From: CAITNM01 sp037138055
Lineage (GTDB): Bacteria; Pseudomonadota; Alphaproteobacteria; Paracaedibacterales; CAITNM01
Reading direction: 5' to 3'
NCBI GenBank assembly: GCA_037138055.1
Contig: JBAXJB010000010.1
Coordinates: 1 to 52,096, forward strand
DNA length: 52,096 nucleotides
A program made the translations under genes and the position numbers. Positions 8,638 through 16,322 of the stretch are shown here, one piece after another. The notes under the pieces are model-generated. The model made no database searches and had not been told where the DNA came from. It worked only from the letters and a program-made list of their open reading frames with translations. Every line of letters starts with the position of its first letter. Position 1 is the stretch's first letter.

Positions 8638-9512
8638 CAATTATTTTAGCAGCATCAGGTTGGGGTGCAGCTAATTTTGCAACAGCTGATGGTGCGCTCA
8701 CTGTATCGCAACATCAGCTTCTAAAACCTATTTTAAATCATCCTGATATTCACGCTGAAATATACTTTGCCAATTGGCATTTGAATTCGCATCAAAAAAG
8801 CAGTGATTATTCTGTAGATCAAAGACGCACTCACGTATTGCACGTTGGTAATTGGTTAAGCCGCATTGTAGAAATTGCTGCTTTTAAAAATCATTTTGTA
8901 CTAGTCATTGGTGGAGACCATTCTATCGCAATGGGTACCTGGAGCGGTCTAAAAAATGCTGATAAGGATTTTGGGTTAATTTGGATAGATGCCCATATGG
9001 ATGCACATACCTATGAAACATCTATCTCTAAAAACCCTCATGGAATGCCAGTAGCGGCTTTATTGGGGGTTGGTGATGGCGAGTTCGTGAAGCTTGCAAA
9101 AAATCCTCCTGTACTAAAGACAGCATCACTAATACAAACAGGCATTCGTAGCTATGAAGAAGAAGAGCAAGAATTTCTAGAGCAGTTGGGAGTTGATATT
9201 TCCTATCATTACAAGCGTCATTCTTATAATGGTTTAGATAGTATTACTAAGAGTAAGCAGTGCCTTCTGCAAATCCACCCTTATTACGGTGTGAGCTTTG
9301 ATATTGACGGCATTGATCCTGCTTACTGCCCAGGCACGGGAACTCCTGCAGATGGAGGGCTGGAGCTAACCGATGTAATACAATCTCTAAAAGGCATTTT
9401 GTTTGACACTTCATGTGTTGGCTTAGAAATTGTGGAATATAATCCTGTACCAGATCATGAGCAGATTACGTTTGAGTCCGTTAAAAAAATTATTGCTTCT
9501 CTAGTGGCGTAA
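8625..9512 (+). CDS. Arginase/agmatinase family ureohydrolase (arginase-like)
   Basis: A 295-residue binuclear-manganese hydrolase, most like arginase (L-arginine to ornithine and urea). The metal motifs are all present: GGDHS at residues 96-100, DAHMDAH at 122-128 and SFDIDGIDP at 224-232, with the arginase-type GTGTP-x-GGL loop and LEIVEYNP near the end. The start ATG lies inside the end of gltX, an overlap of 13 bases, so translation is likely coupled. Formiminoglutamase or agmatinase activity cannot be excluded without modelling the substrate loop. Confidence 0.88.
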   Translation: MRGVTIILAASGWGAANFATADGALTVSQHQLLKPILNHPDIHAEIYFANWHLNSHQKSSDYSVDQRRTHVLHVGNWLSRIVEIAAFKNHFVLVIGGDHSIAMGTWSGLKNADKDFGLIWIDAHMDAHTYETSISKNPHGMPVAALLGVGDGEFVKLAKNPPVLKTASLIQTGIRSYEEEEQEFLEQLGVDISYHYKRHSYNGLDSITKSKQCLLQIHPYYGVSFDIDGIDPAYCPGTGTPADGGLELTDVIQSLKGILFDTSCVGLEIVEYNPVPDHEQITFESVKKIIASLVA

Positions 9513-9530
9513 GACATCTTCGTTTTTATG

Positions 9531-9559
9531 TTGCTAAAAGTCATCGCAAAAGCTATAAA
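9531..9559 (+). promoter_or_regulatory. Candidate sigma-70 promoter of trxA
   Basis: TTGCTA at 9531-9536 and TATAAA at 9554-9559 are separated by 17 bases, a good fit to the housekeeping consensus. The predicted start of transcription is about 9566, some 40 bases before the trxA ATG. The site is inferred by eye only. Confidence 0.5.
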
Positions 9560-9604
9560 AAACGTTTACAATTAAACGAAGTTATTCAATTAAGGAGAAT
9601 ATAC

Positions 9605-9919
9605 ATGTTAGCGGTTACCGATGCGACTTTTGAGCAAGAAGTTTTAAAGTCAACAGTTCCAGTAGTTGTTGATTTTTGGGCAGAGTGGTGTGGACCGTGC
9701 CGCATGCTTACTCCTATTTTGGAAGAGCTTGCTCCAGAAATCATGAATAAAGCAATCATCGTAAAAGTGAATATCGATCAAAATCCACAAATTGCTAGTC
9801 AGCTTGGTGTGCGCAGTATACCTACAATGATTTTATTTAAAGGTGGGCAGGCTATTAGCAATATGGTTGGTGTAAATCCAAAGCCAAAAATTAAATCATG
9901 GGTTGAGTCCAATACCTAA
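9605..9919 (+). CDS. trxA: Thioredoxin
   Basis: A 104-residue cytosolic thiol-disulfide reductant. The active site WCGPC lies at residues 28-32 (FWAEWCGPCRML), and the cis-Pro loop is RSIPTMILF at about 72-80. A strong ribosome binding site (AAGGAG) precedes the ATG. No signal peptide is present, so it is cytoplasmic. It is a natural electron donor for the class I ribonucleotide reductase encoded later in the window. Confidence 0.96.
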   Translation: MLAVTDATFEQEVLKSTVPVVVDFWAEWCGPCRMLTPILEELAPEIMNKAIIVKVNIDQNPQIASQLGVRSIPTMILFKGGQAISNMVGVNPKPKIKSWVESNT

Positions 9920-9969
9920 ATCACTGCTGTCTACGCAGATGTTGATTATAGAAAAGTTAACACAATATC

Positions 9970-9998
9970 TTTTCAACGTCATGCATCTGTGCTAGATA
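9970..9998 (+). promoter_or_regulatory. Candidate promoter of tRNA-Asn
   Basis: TTTTCA (9970-9975) and TAGATA (9993-9998) are 17 bases apart, and the -10 lies 11 bases before the tRNA 5' end. The fit to consensus is moderate. Confidence 0.4.
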
Positions 9999-10009
9999 TA
10001 TTAGTATGT

Positions 10010-10085
10010 TCCCCGGTAGCTCAGTTGGTAGAGCAAGTGGCTGTTAACCACTGGGTCAGCGGTTCGAGTCCGTTCCGGGGAGCCA
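10010..10085 (+). tRNA. tRNA-Asn (anticodon GTT)
   Basis: A 76-base cloverleaf. The acceptor stem pairs TCCCCGG with CCGGGGA, followed by discriminator G and an encoded CCA. The anticodon stem AGTGG/CCACT encloses CTGTTAA, giving anticodon GTT for Asn codons AAC and AAT. The T loop has the standard GGTTCGAGTCC. All arms pair with only one wobble in the T stem. Confidence 0.97.
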
Positions 10086-10134
10086 TCTTAAGTTTTTCTC
10101 ATTTCTTTTAACTAAAATTGATGTCGCTTTTTTC

Positions 10135-10163
10135 TTGACTAAGTTGCCAAGATTTCCTATAAA
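10135..10163 (+). promoter_or_regulatory. Sigma-70 promoter of rpsT
   Basis: TTGACT (10135-10140) and TATAAA (10158-10163) with a 17-base spacer make a near-consensus promoter. Transcription should start about 10170, giving a short leader of about 20 bases before the rpsT ATG. Confidence 0.7.
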
Positions 10164-10191
10164 GTACACAAGATATAAATGAAATTTGAAC

Positions 10192-10473
10192 ATGGCCAAT
10201 CATAAAAACTCAAAAAAAGCTATCCGTCAAACAGAACGTCGTACTGGTGTAAACCGTAATCGTATGACTCGTATGCGCACTTGTGTAAAGACAGCCGAAA
10301 AGGCATTAGGCATGCACAACACTCCTGCAGTTTCTTTTGAAGAAGCTAAAGTAGCAGTGGTTGCAGCTGAAAGTGCTATGATGAAAGTTGCGAAAACAGG
10401 AATTATCCATAAGAATTTCGTTTCACGGAAAGTTTCTCGTTTAGTTGCACGATTGAAAGCAATAGCTTCCTAA
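10192..10473 (+). CDS. rpsT: 30S ribosomal protein S20
   Basis: A small, very basic ribosomal protein that binds 16S rRNA. The N-terminus MANHKNSKKAIRQTER is the family signature. A frame-compatible TTG lies 6 bases earlier, but the ATG at 10192 gives the standard S20 start and is preferred. It has its own promoter and terminator, so it forms a single-gene unit. Confidence 0.96.
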   Translation: MANHKNSKKAIRQTERRTGVNRNRMTRMRTCVKTAEKALGMHNTPAVSFEEAKVAVVAAESAMMKVAKTGIIHKNFVSRKVSRLVARLKAIAS

Positions 10474-10496
10474 TTAAACGTAAGTTTGTGAAATTT

Positions 10497-10523
10497 AAAG
10501 CCCGCTTAAAAGCGGGCTTTTTT
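10497..10523 (+). terminator. Rho-independent terminator after rpsT
   Basis: A perfect 10-base-pair stem (AAAGCCCGCT with AGCGGGCTTT), loop TAAA, followed by a run of T. An A-rich flank on the other side means it may also end transcripts from the convergent symporter gene, whose stop is at 10542. Confidence 0.9.
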
Positions 10524-10541
10524 AATGCTTGGTGTTTTGTT

Positions 10542-11708
10542 TTACGCGACCTTTGGCGCAGCAAACTTTTTAGCGAATAGTTTGTTGGCAATCAGAGCAA
10601 GCGCACCGTTACCTGCAACGTTACTTGCAGTCATCAGTGAGTCCTGAAGAATGTATAGGGTTGCTACAAGGCTGCATAGTTCTGAAGATAGTCCTAAATG
10701 CTTTTCCACAACAGGCAATAGAATTATCATGCCGCCGCCTGGTACGCCGCTTCCTGAAAATTTGGTTACAACATAGGCACCAACATATGCCAAAAATGCT
10801 GTAAAGCTTGGCAGCGGTGTGCCTGACATAGCAAGCAACGCAAGCGCGGTTAGGGTAATATTAATGCCATCTCCAATCATATGAACGTTAGCAGTAGCAG
10901 GCACGACAAAGTTTGTTAGCTGTGGGTTACGGGTGTTGGCTTCAACACATTTCAGTGTTACTGGTAGAGTTGCAGCACTAGACATGGTGCTAAAGCCAGT
11001 AAGCCACGCGGGTAGCATATTGCGTATAGCAGCGAAAGTTGCTCTCATGTTGCCATTGCAGCCAACCGCATACCAGAAAAATAAGTATGCTTGAATTGTT
11101 ACAAAACTTAAAAAGAACACAGGCGCATACGCGGTCGCAAGAGTGCCCAACGCTCCTTCAAAGCCAATTTTCAAAACAAATCCAAAAACATAAACGGGCA
11201 GAAATGGAATAAAAGCAATATTTAAAGCAATAGTTGTCCAATTTTTCAACGTTGTAACCGCTTGAGTAACTAACCGTGCACCTGATAAATTGCCAATGAA
11301 GCCAATAATTAATCCCAAGAACATAGCCTTATCAGCAGTTAAAAAAGATGAAAATGGAAGGCGCCACAAAGCTTCTATGGTGCTTTGACTCTGAATGGCT
11401 TCCAAACTAATGGGCTTTAAAAACCCAAAAAAAGCCTGGGCTGCTCCGTAAGCAGTAAATACGTTTATGACGTTAGAAATAATAACTAAGCCAAAAACAC
11501 CGAAAATTAAAGAGGTGGCCTTGCCCTGCAAGCTCAATACAGCTGAGCATAGGTAACTGAACACTACAAATGGAAGAAGCAACATGAGTACGTCTTTTAA
11601 AACGACACTTATAGTGTAGAAAATACTAACGGTATTGGAATCAAGATGGCTTGATAAAAAAAATGCTAACGTGACAGCAATCACAAGTCGTACAGGCAAA
11701 CTAAACAT
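10542..11708 (-). CDS. Dicarboxylate/amino acid:cation symporter (DAACS family)
   Basis: An inner-membrane sodium- or proton-coupled symporter of the DctA/GltP/SstT superfamily, importing dicarboxylates or acidic and neutral amino acids. It has about 388 residues with eight or so hydrophobic helices and the two re-entrant-loop regions typical of the family: the serine-rich STMSSAATLPVT, and the HMIGDGINITLTALALLA and FSGSGVPGGGMIILLPVV segments. The start is taken as ATG at 11708; a GTG at 11714 is also in frame. It follows kdsD by 42 bases that contain an inverted repeat. The substrate cannot be specified. A nutrient importer fits a host-associated lifestyle. Confidence 0.85.
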   Translation of the reverse strand: MFSLPVRLVIAVTLAFFLSSHLDSNTVSIFYTISVVLKDVLMLLLPFVVFSYLCSAVLSLQGKATSLIFGVFGLVIISNVINVFTAYGAAQAFFGFLKPISLEAIQSQSTIEALWRLPFSSFLTADKAMFLGLIIGFIGNLSGARLVTQAVTTLKNWTTIALNIAFIPFLPVYVFGFVLKIGFEGALGTLATAYAPVFFLSFVTIQAYLFFWYAVGCNGNMRATFAAIRNMLPAWLTGFSTMSSAATLPVTLKCVEANTRNPQLTNFVVPATANVHMIGDGINITLTALALLAMSGTPLPSFTAFLAYVGAYVVTKFSGSGVPGGGMIILLPVVEKHLGLSSELCSLVATLYILQDSLMTASNVAGNGALALIANKLFAKKFAAPKVA

Positions 11709-11714
11709 CAACAC

Positions 11715-11744
11715 ACCATCGCTTCTAAAATTGAAGCTTATGGT
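11715..11744 (-). other. Inverted repeat between kdsD and the symporter gene
   Basis: ACCAT (11715-11719) and GCTTC (11721-11725) are mirrored by GAAGC (11733-11737) and ATGGT (11740-11744) around a 7-base loop, a stem of ten base pairs with small bulges. It has no T tract on either strand. It sits directly before the symporter start, so an RNA structure limiting its translation or an operator is possible. Confidence 0.45.
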
Positions 11745-11756
11745 ACCATATTTTAC

Positions 11757-12737
11757 CTAAATAATTCCAGCGCGTAGGCAGTCATGAATGTGTAAAATAC
11801 CAATAGGTTTATCGTTTGCACTTATGAATAAGCTGGTAATGGACTTGTCTTGCATAATTGCTAACGCCTCTGCCATAAGAATATCAGCAGATATCATTGT
11901 TGGGGTTGGGCTCATTACTGCTTCTACGGTGTCATTCAACAGTCCTGCATGCATATGACGACGTAAGTCACCATCGGTAATAACGCCTAGCATTTTCCCA
12001 TCTGTATCTATTATTGCTACGCACCCAAAACCAAAGTAGCTCATTCTTATCAAGCATTCTTGCATTAAGGTGCCCATAGGAACAATTGGAAGGCGATCAT
12101 CAGTGTGCATAAAATCGCGCACTCTCGATAATTGCTTGCCCAAATTCCCTCCGGGATGGAAAGTGCGAAAATCAGTTGAACTAAAGCTGCGCGTGTGAAG
12201 CATGGCAACGGCAAGTGCATCACCTAAAGCTAACATCATTGTTGTTGATGTGGTTGGGGCCAGGCCCATTGGGCATGCCTCAGGTACTGTAGGGTAACAT
12301 AACGTAATATCTGCAATGCTTGCTAGATTACTATTTTCTTTTGCGGTAATTGCTACTGCTGGTATATGAAAACGTCGACTGTAATCAAGCATGGGCTTTA
12401 GTTCAACGGTTTCTCCGCTATGAGACAATAATAAAAGCCTGTCTTCAGGTGTAATCATTCCTAAATCGCCATGATTAGCTTCTGCAGGGTGTACGAAAAA
12501 CGCTGGTTGACCAACGCTTGCAAAGGTTGCTGCAATTTTTCGTGCAATATGCCCGCTTTTGCCAATTCCGCTTACAATAACACGACTATTTTGCTGAGAT
12601 AAAAGCTCAACCGCTGAGGTGAATTTGTCATCTAAGCTAGCAGCTAGGTGCGCTAGCGCTTCTGATTCTTGAGCCACTGCTTTGCGTCCGGCTTCAAGAA
12701 TTTTATGCGCATTAATTGTAGTTGGTGCTGTCATCAT
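11757..12737 (-). CDS. kdsD: Arabinose-5-phosphate isomerase KdsD/KpsF
   Basis: A 326-residue sugar isomerase converting ribulose-5-phosphate to arabinose-5-phosphate, the first step toward Kdo of lipopolysaccharide. A SIS domain fills about residues 40-175 (VIVSGIGKSGHIARKIAATFAS, LLLSHSGET, EACPMGLAPTTSTT), followed by two CBS domains (about 205-325). It is 2 bases downstream of rnd. Together with LpxK in this window it indicates that the cell makes Kdo-lipid A. Confidence 0.94.
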   Translation of the reverse strand: MMTAPTTINAHKILEAGRKAVAQESEALAHLAASLDDKFTSAVELLSQQNSRVIVSGIGKSGHIARKIAATFASVGQPAFFVHPAEANHGDLGMITPEDRLLLLSHSGETVELKPMLDYSRRFHIPAVAITAKENSNLASIADITLCYPTVPEACPMGLAPTTSTTMMLALGDALAVAMLHTRSFSSTDFRTFHPGGNLGKQLSRVRDFMHTDDRLPIVPMGTLMQECLIRMSYFGFGCVAIIDTDGKMLGVITDGDLRRHMHAGLLNDTVEAVMSPTPTMISADILMAEALAIMQDKSITSLFISANDKPIGILHIHDCLRAGII

Positions 12738-12739
12738 AA

Positions 12740-13369
12740 CTATCCTTGGTCTTCAATTTTATAAGCCATAAGGTCGCCCTTTTGTCCGTAGAATAGGTCA
12801 AGTTCAGCTCTAAAGGGAAGGTACTCAAAAGTTGCATTAGCTAAGTGATGACGGTTTTCCCGGGTTAGCATGGCATCAAGCTTTAATTTTAAGCTATGCA
12901 AGTGCACCACGTCAGTTGCGGCGTAGCGCATCTGATCTTTACTTAAAGTTTTAGCGCCCCAATCACTGGTTTGTTCTTGTTTTGAAACTTCAATACCGAG
13001 CAATTCTTTACATAAATCTTTTAGTCCATGTTTGTGTGTAAACGTACGCACCAAATGGCTTGCTACTTTTGTGCAATAAACATTTTGAATTCTGCACTTA
13101 AGTGAATACTGCAAAATTGCTATATCAAATCGAGCAAAATGGAAAATCTTTTGAGTTGATCCGGTCAATAATTTTTTCAAGTTTGGTGACTTAGAAAAAT
13201 CAGCCTCAGGAAATTGCACAAGATGTACATTAATTCCATCAAAAGTAAGCTGCACCAAGCACAAACGGTCACGGTGCTGATTGAGCCCCATGGCTTCAGT
13301 ATCTATTGCAACAGTTTGGCCAAACACTACATCATTTGGCAGATCATATTCATGAAGAAAAGTTTTCAT
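12740..13369 (-). CDS. rnd: Ribonuclease D-like 3'-5' exonuclease
   Basis: A 209-residue DEDD-family exonuclease domain protein. Motif I is AIDTEAMGL at about residues 22-30, motif II includes HFARFDIAIL, and motif III is MRYAATDVVHLHSL. It lacks the C-terminal HRDC domains of E. coli RNase D, which is normal for the short alphaproteobacterial form. The expected substrates are tRNA or other RNA 3' ends. It is immediately upstream of kdsD. Confidence 0.88.
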   Translation of the reverse strand: MKTFLHEYDLPNDVVFGQTVAIDTEAMGLNQHRDRLCLVQLTFDGINVHLVQFPEADFSKSPNLKKLLTGSTQKIFHFARFDIAILQYSLKCRIQNVYCTKVASHLVRTFTHKHGLKDLCKELLGIEVSKQEQTSDWGAKTLSKDQMRYAATDVVHLHSLKLKLDAMLTRENRHHLANATFEYLPFRAELDLFYGQKGDLMAYKIEDQG

Positions 13370-13478
13370 TTTGTATTATTTTTATAAATACCTGAATTAA
13401 AAGACCACAGGTAATAGATTCGTGTCAACATTTCAATTCTGGATTAATGTAATGCGTGTTGATAGCTTTAGCTAAAGC

Positions 13479-14624
13479 TTATCTTATCCGATATATAATT
13501 GCGCTAAATAGTAGCTTATGAGAAAGGTCAGAGAGTCCAGTTAGTATGTGATGTTTAAAATGATTTCGGTCTTCTTCGGATGTAAGAGATGCATAAAGAT
13601 CTGCAATATTGTATTCAGGATGAACGCCACATAGAATTGCTTTTCCTTTGGCTATTTTGCATTCAATGATTGCAGCACGTTCTTCGAACCCTGCATCAGC
13701 ATAACAAGCAATTACTTGTGTATTTGGGTATTGGTCCGCATCCTTAAAACAGCAACCACCATTAAAGAAAACATTGTAAATTGTTGTAGATACATTAGCA
13801 TTCTTCCGCTTAATTTTAGCAATTCTTGATCCCGATATTGATTGGTAATCATAAGCAGCCAAGACAGGGCCTATTGCTGCTCCAGGAAAAAATGATAGTT
13901 CTCTTGTCACAAGAATTTCATATCCGCGTCTATCGCCCTTGTGAAACTCAGAATAATGTGCACCATAGTAAGCACCTGCACAAAAGCCTATATAAGTTCC
14001 TCCGGCTTCAACATAACTTCTTATTTGTTCATTGCCTGCTCCATTTAATTTTTGAGAGTAATAAGAAGCTTTTCCTCCCGGTATAATATACGCTGCAGCG
14101 TTGTGTTTCCATAACCCTAGAATCGTTTCCGCTGCATCTATTCTTTCCGTTGAATATAAGCAGGGCACTAATTCATTTAAGGCTTTTTCACAAGCATGTG
14201 CGCTAAAGTCTGAAACACCATCATCATAATAAATATAAATTCTAGGAAAATTTGCATGCGCAATATGAAAATTCCCACTGCAAAAATTTCCATATTCACT
14301 TCTATTATTCCATATTTCACTGAGTTGACTTCTGAGGGTTAAAAGAGTGGGGATATCTTTTATATGCTTAGCAACAAGATCTTCTCGATAAGTGTAATAT
14401 CCTGGTATGCGTTTTTTTATGGTTGCTTCAAAATCAGATTTAATGGCATAAATTTTGTCGGCATCGCTTGCATTTTCACTGATATCGCATCTTAGCAACA
14501 TAGACATTTTCATGCATTCATGTTCAGCATAGTAAGGAAGACACCATGTTTTCTGAAACAAAAACAGAGTCACACAGAAAAAATAAAATCCTAATTTTTT
14601 GACAGAAGCAAAAGTGGTTTTCAC
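13479..14624 (-). CDS. Exported BPL_N / class I amidotransferase-like protein
   Basis: A 381-residue protein with an N-terminal hydrophobic signal sequence (residues 8-28, LGFYFFCVTLFLFQKTWC), so it is probably outside the cytoplasm. Residues about 128-345 resemble the BPL_N domain, a class I glutamine-amidotransferase-like fold found at the N-terminus of eukaryotic biotin-protein ligases and as stand-alone bacterial proteins. The nucleophile elbow is GFCAGAYYGA with C215, and the His-Glu pair is GVHPEY with H335 and E337, so the Cys-His-Glu triad looks intact. No biotin-ligase catalytic domain is attached. The substrate is unknown. It lies 12 bases downstream of coq7. Confidence 0.75.
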   Translation of the reverse strand: MKTTFASVKKLGFYFFCVTLFLFQKTWCLPYYAEHECMKMSMLLRCDISENASDADKIYAIKSDFEATIKKRIPGYYTYREDLVAKHIKDIPTLLTLRSQLSEIWNNRSEYGNFCSGNFHIAHANFPRIYIYYDDGVSDFSAHACEKALNELVPCLYSTERIDAAETILGLWKHNAAAYIIPGGKASYYSQKLNGAGNEQIRSYVEAGGTYIGFCAGAYYGAHYSEFHKGDRRGYEILVTRELSFFPGAAIGPVLAAYDYQSISGSRIAKIKRKNANVSTTIYNVFFNGGCCFKDADQYPNTQVIACYADAGFEERAAIIECKIAKGKAILCGVHPEYNIADLYASLTSEEDRNHFKHHILTGLSDLSHKLLFSAIIYRIR

Positions 14625-14636
14625 ATTACTTTTCCT

Positions 14637-15149
14637 CTAAATTTTAGTGGAAATCCTAATCGCAGCTTTGGTAATGCCTTTGACTACTTTTTCTAAAACG
14701 TCGTAAGCAGGCGCACTTCTACCTCCTCCTTGCTCGGCAATTTCACGGTGATGATCTTCTTCCTTTTTAAATTTACCAATGATGTCCATCAATGGTTTAT
14801 GTTCTGGGGAATTTTTTAATGAATCAATTTGGCTTTGATAATGATCAACAATCACTTCTTCAACAGCAATGGTACAAGCATGCGCTGCCTGTTTGCCCAT
14901 TAGTGCTGTGGCTGCACCCATTCCATAACTTAAAACATGCCAAAAGGGCTGAAAAATAGTAGGTTTAACTTTGTGTTCAATCATTAGTTGAGTGAACATT
15001 TTAAGGTGCTCTTCTTCCTGATTCGCCATTAACACTAAATCAGGCTCATCACCTAGGATTTTTCTCATGCCTTTGTAAATTTGGCGCGCACCAAGTTCGC
15101 CCGCATGATTTACCCGAAGGATTGATTTTATTTTTTTCGAGTCGTCCAT
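14637..15149 (-). CDS. coq7: 3-demethoxyubiquinol 3-hydroxylase Coq7
   Basis: A 170-residue membrane-associated di-iron monooxygenase that carries out the last ring hydroxylation of ubiquinone. The ferritin-like ligands are visible: E in NHAGELGARQIY, EEEHLK, EEVIVDHYQ and EEDHHREIAE. Its start overlaps the end of dsbB by 22 bases. It pairs functionally with UbiA and IspB encoded elsewhere in the window. The reaction needs oxygen, so respiration is aerobic. Confidence 0.95.
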   Translation of the reverse strand: MDDSKKIKSILRVNHAGELGARQIYKGMRKILGDEPDLVLMANQEEEHLKMFTQLMIEHKVKPTIFQPFWHVLSYGMGAATALMGKQAAHACTIAVEEVIVDHYQSQIDSLKNSPEHKPLMDIIGKFKKEEDHHREIAEQGGGRSAPAYDVLEKVVKGITKAAIRISTKI

Positions 15150-15643
15150 TCACGCAATGCCATGGTAATAGTTGCAAAAGTGAATGCTAGAGATGTCCAC
15201 CAACTAGCTGGAATTCCAAATAGGTACCAATTAATTTTGTCGCATCTCGAAACTTTTTGATTTTTCATTTGTGATGAAAGTGATTTCAGCATTTCCGTAG
15301 GATCGGTTGAAGTTATCTCAGTTTTGCCAATGCACGATTGCGGCATGGCCCACCATTTTTGTTCAACGCCTATATGAAAGCCACATAAAATGGCCCCCCC
15401 TAATGCTACAATGCAAAGGAAGTAAGTGAAGAGCTTTTTATCGTAGCCAGAAATTACAATGCCTAATGACAATGTCAAAATGGTCATCATTACATAGCGC
15501 TGATAATAACAAAGGCTGCATGGCATAATATCAAACAGATATTCAGCCATAAAGCCAACGCATAAGAGGCTGAAAAAATATACAGCTACAAACCAGTAGA
15601 AGTATCTAGAATTTTTAAAAATTTCCTGTATCAACCTAAACAC
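15128..15643 (-). CDS. dsbB: Disulfide bond formation protein DsbB
   Basis: A four-helix inner-membrane quinone reductase of 171 residues that reoxidises DsbA. The first periplasmic cysteine pair is C42 and C45 (PCSLCYYQR). The second is C104 (MPQSCIG) and C134 (VSRCDK). All four redox cysteines are therefore present. It overlaps yqaA upstream by 13 bases and coq7 downstream by 22, so the three are coupled. Confidence 0.93.
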   Translation of the reverse strand: MFRLIQEIFKNSRYFYWFVAVYFFSLLCVGFMAEYLFDIMPCSLCYYQRYVMMTILTLSLGIVISGYDKKLFTYFLCIVALGGAILCGFHIGVEQKWWAMPQSCIGKTEITSTDPTEMLKSLSSQMKNQKVSRCDKINWYLFGIPASWWTSLAFTFATITMALREWTTRKK

Positions 15644-16242
15644 TTCACAATTATAAACCCAGCTACAATTATACCTATGACGGAAAAAAGCGCCAATGTT
15701 AAATATTTTTCAATGTATGGTTTTGCTATGGGCCCAAAAAAATACAGGATTGCCGCCAACAAATAAAACCTAAAGGCTCTTGCTATTAGGGAAGCTGCTA
15801 AAAATTGGAAAAGATCAAATCGTGCGACGCCGCTTGCAATAGTGACAAGCTTGAAAGGAATTGGTGTAAGCCCTTTTAAAGCAATAATCCAAAACCCATA
15901 TGTTTTAAAATCTGCTTGAAAACGTTCAAAAGCACTATGCAAACTGTAGGTCTCAATGATCCATTGCCCAATTGTGGCATATAAATAATACCCAATTGCA
16001 TAGCCTAACAAGCCGCCAACAACTGAACAAACTGTTGCACCAAAAGCTAATCTCCACGCAAGAAGGCGATTTGCCAAAATCATAGGGATAAGCATTAAAT
16101 CAGGGGGCAAAGGAAAGAATGAGCTTTCTGCGAACGACACAGCGTACATAATGTATTTAGCGCGCTTTGTTTCAGCTGCTTGCAAACACCAATCATACAT
16201 GCGTCGCAAAAAATTTGGCCGTTTAGCTACGATAATACTCAT
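15631..16242 (-). CDS. YqaA / DedA-family (VTT domain) membrane protein
   Basis: A 203-residue polytopic protein of the SNARE-associated/VTT (DedA-like, YqaA subgroup) family. Seen are AESSFFPLPPDLMLIPM at about residues 37-53, the conserved LKGLTPIPFKLVTIASG at about 121-138, and several membrane helices. Relatives act in lipid scrambling or undecaprenyl-phosphate recycling, but the role of YqaA itself is not settled. It is the first gene of the yqaA-dsbB-coq7 unit, and its promoter must lie in the 80-base gap shared with divergent glmS. Confidence 0.9.
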   Translation of the reverse strand: MSIIVAKRPNFLRRMYDWCLQAAETKRAKYIMYAVSFAESSFFPLPPDLMLIPMILANRLLAWRLAFGATVCSVVGGLLGYAIGYYLYATIGQWIIETYSLHSAFERFQADFKTYGFWIIALKGLTPIPFKLVTIASGVARFDLFQFLAASLIARAFRFYLLAAILYFFGPIAKPYIEKYLTLALFSVIGIIVAGFIIVKCLG

Positions 16243-16322
16243 TACTTTTTACAAAAGATTTCAACTATAGACTTTTATACCACAACAAATCACACTTGCA
16301 TCTATTGAAAAAGGAGATTTTT

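Noticed and set aside
13457..13485. Terminator after the BPL_N-like gene (palindrome AGCTTTAGCTAAAGCT)
   Set aside because: The palindrome is A+T rich, leaves no proper loop and is not followed by a T tract.
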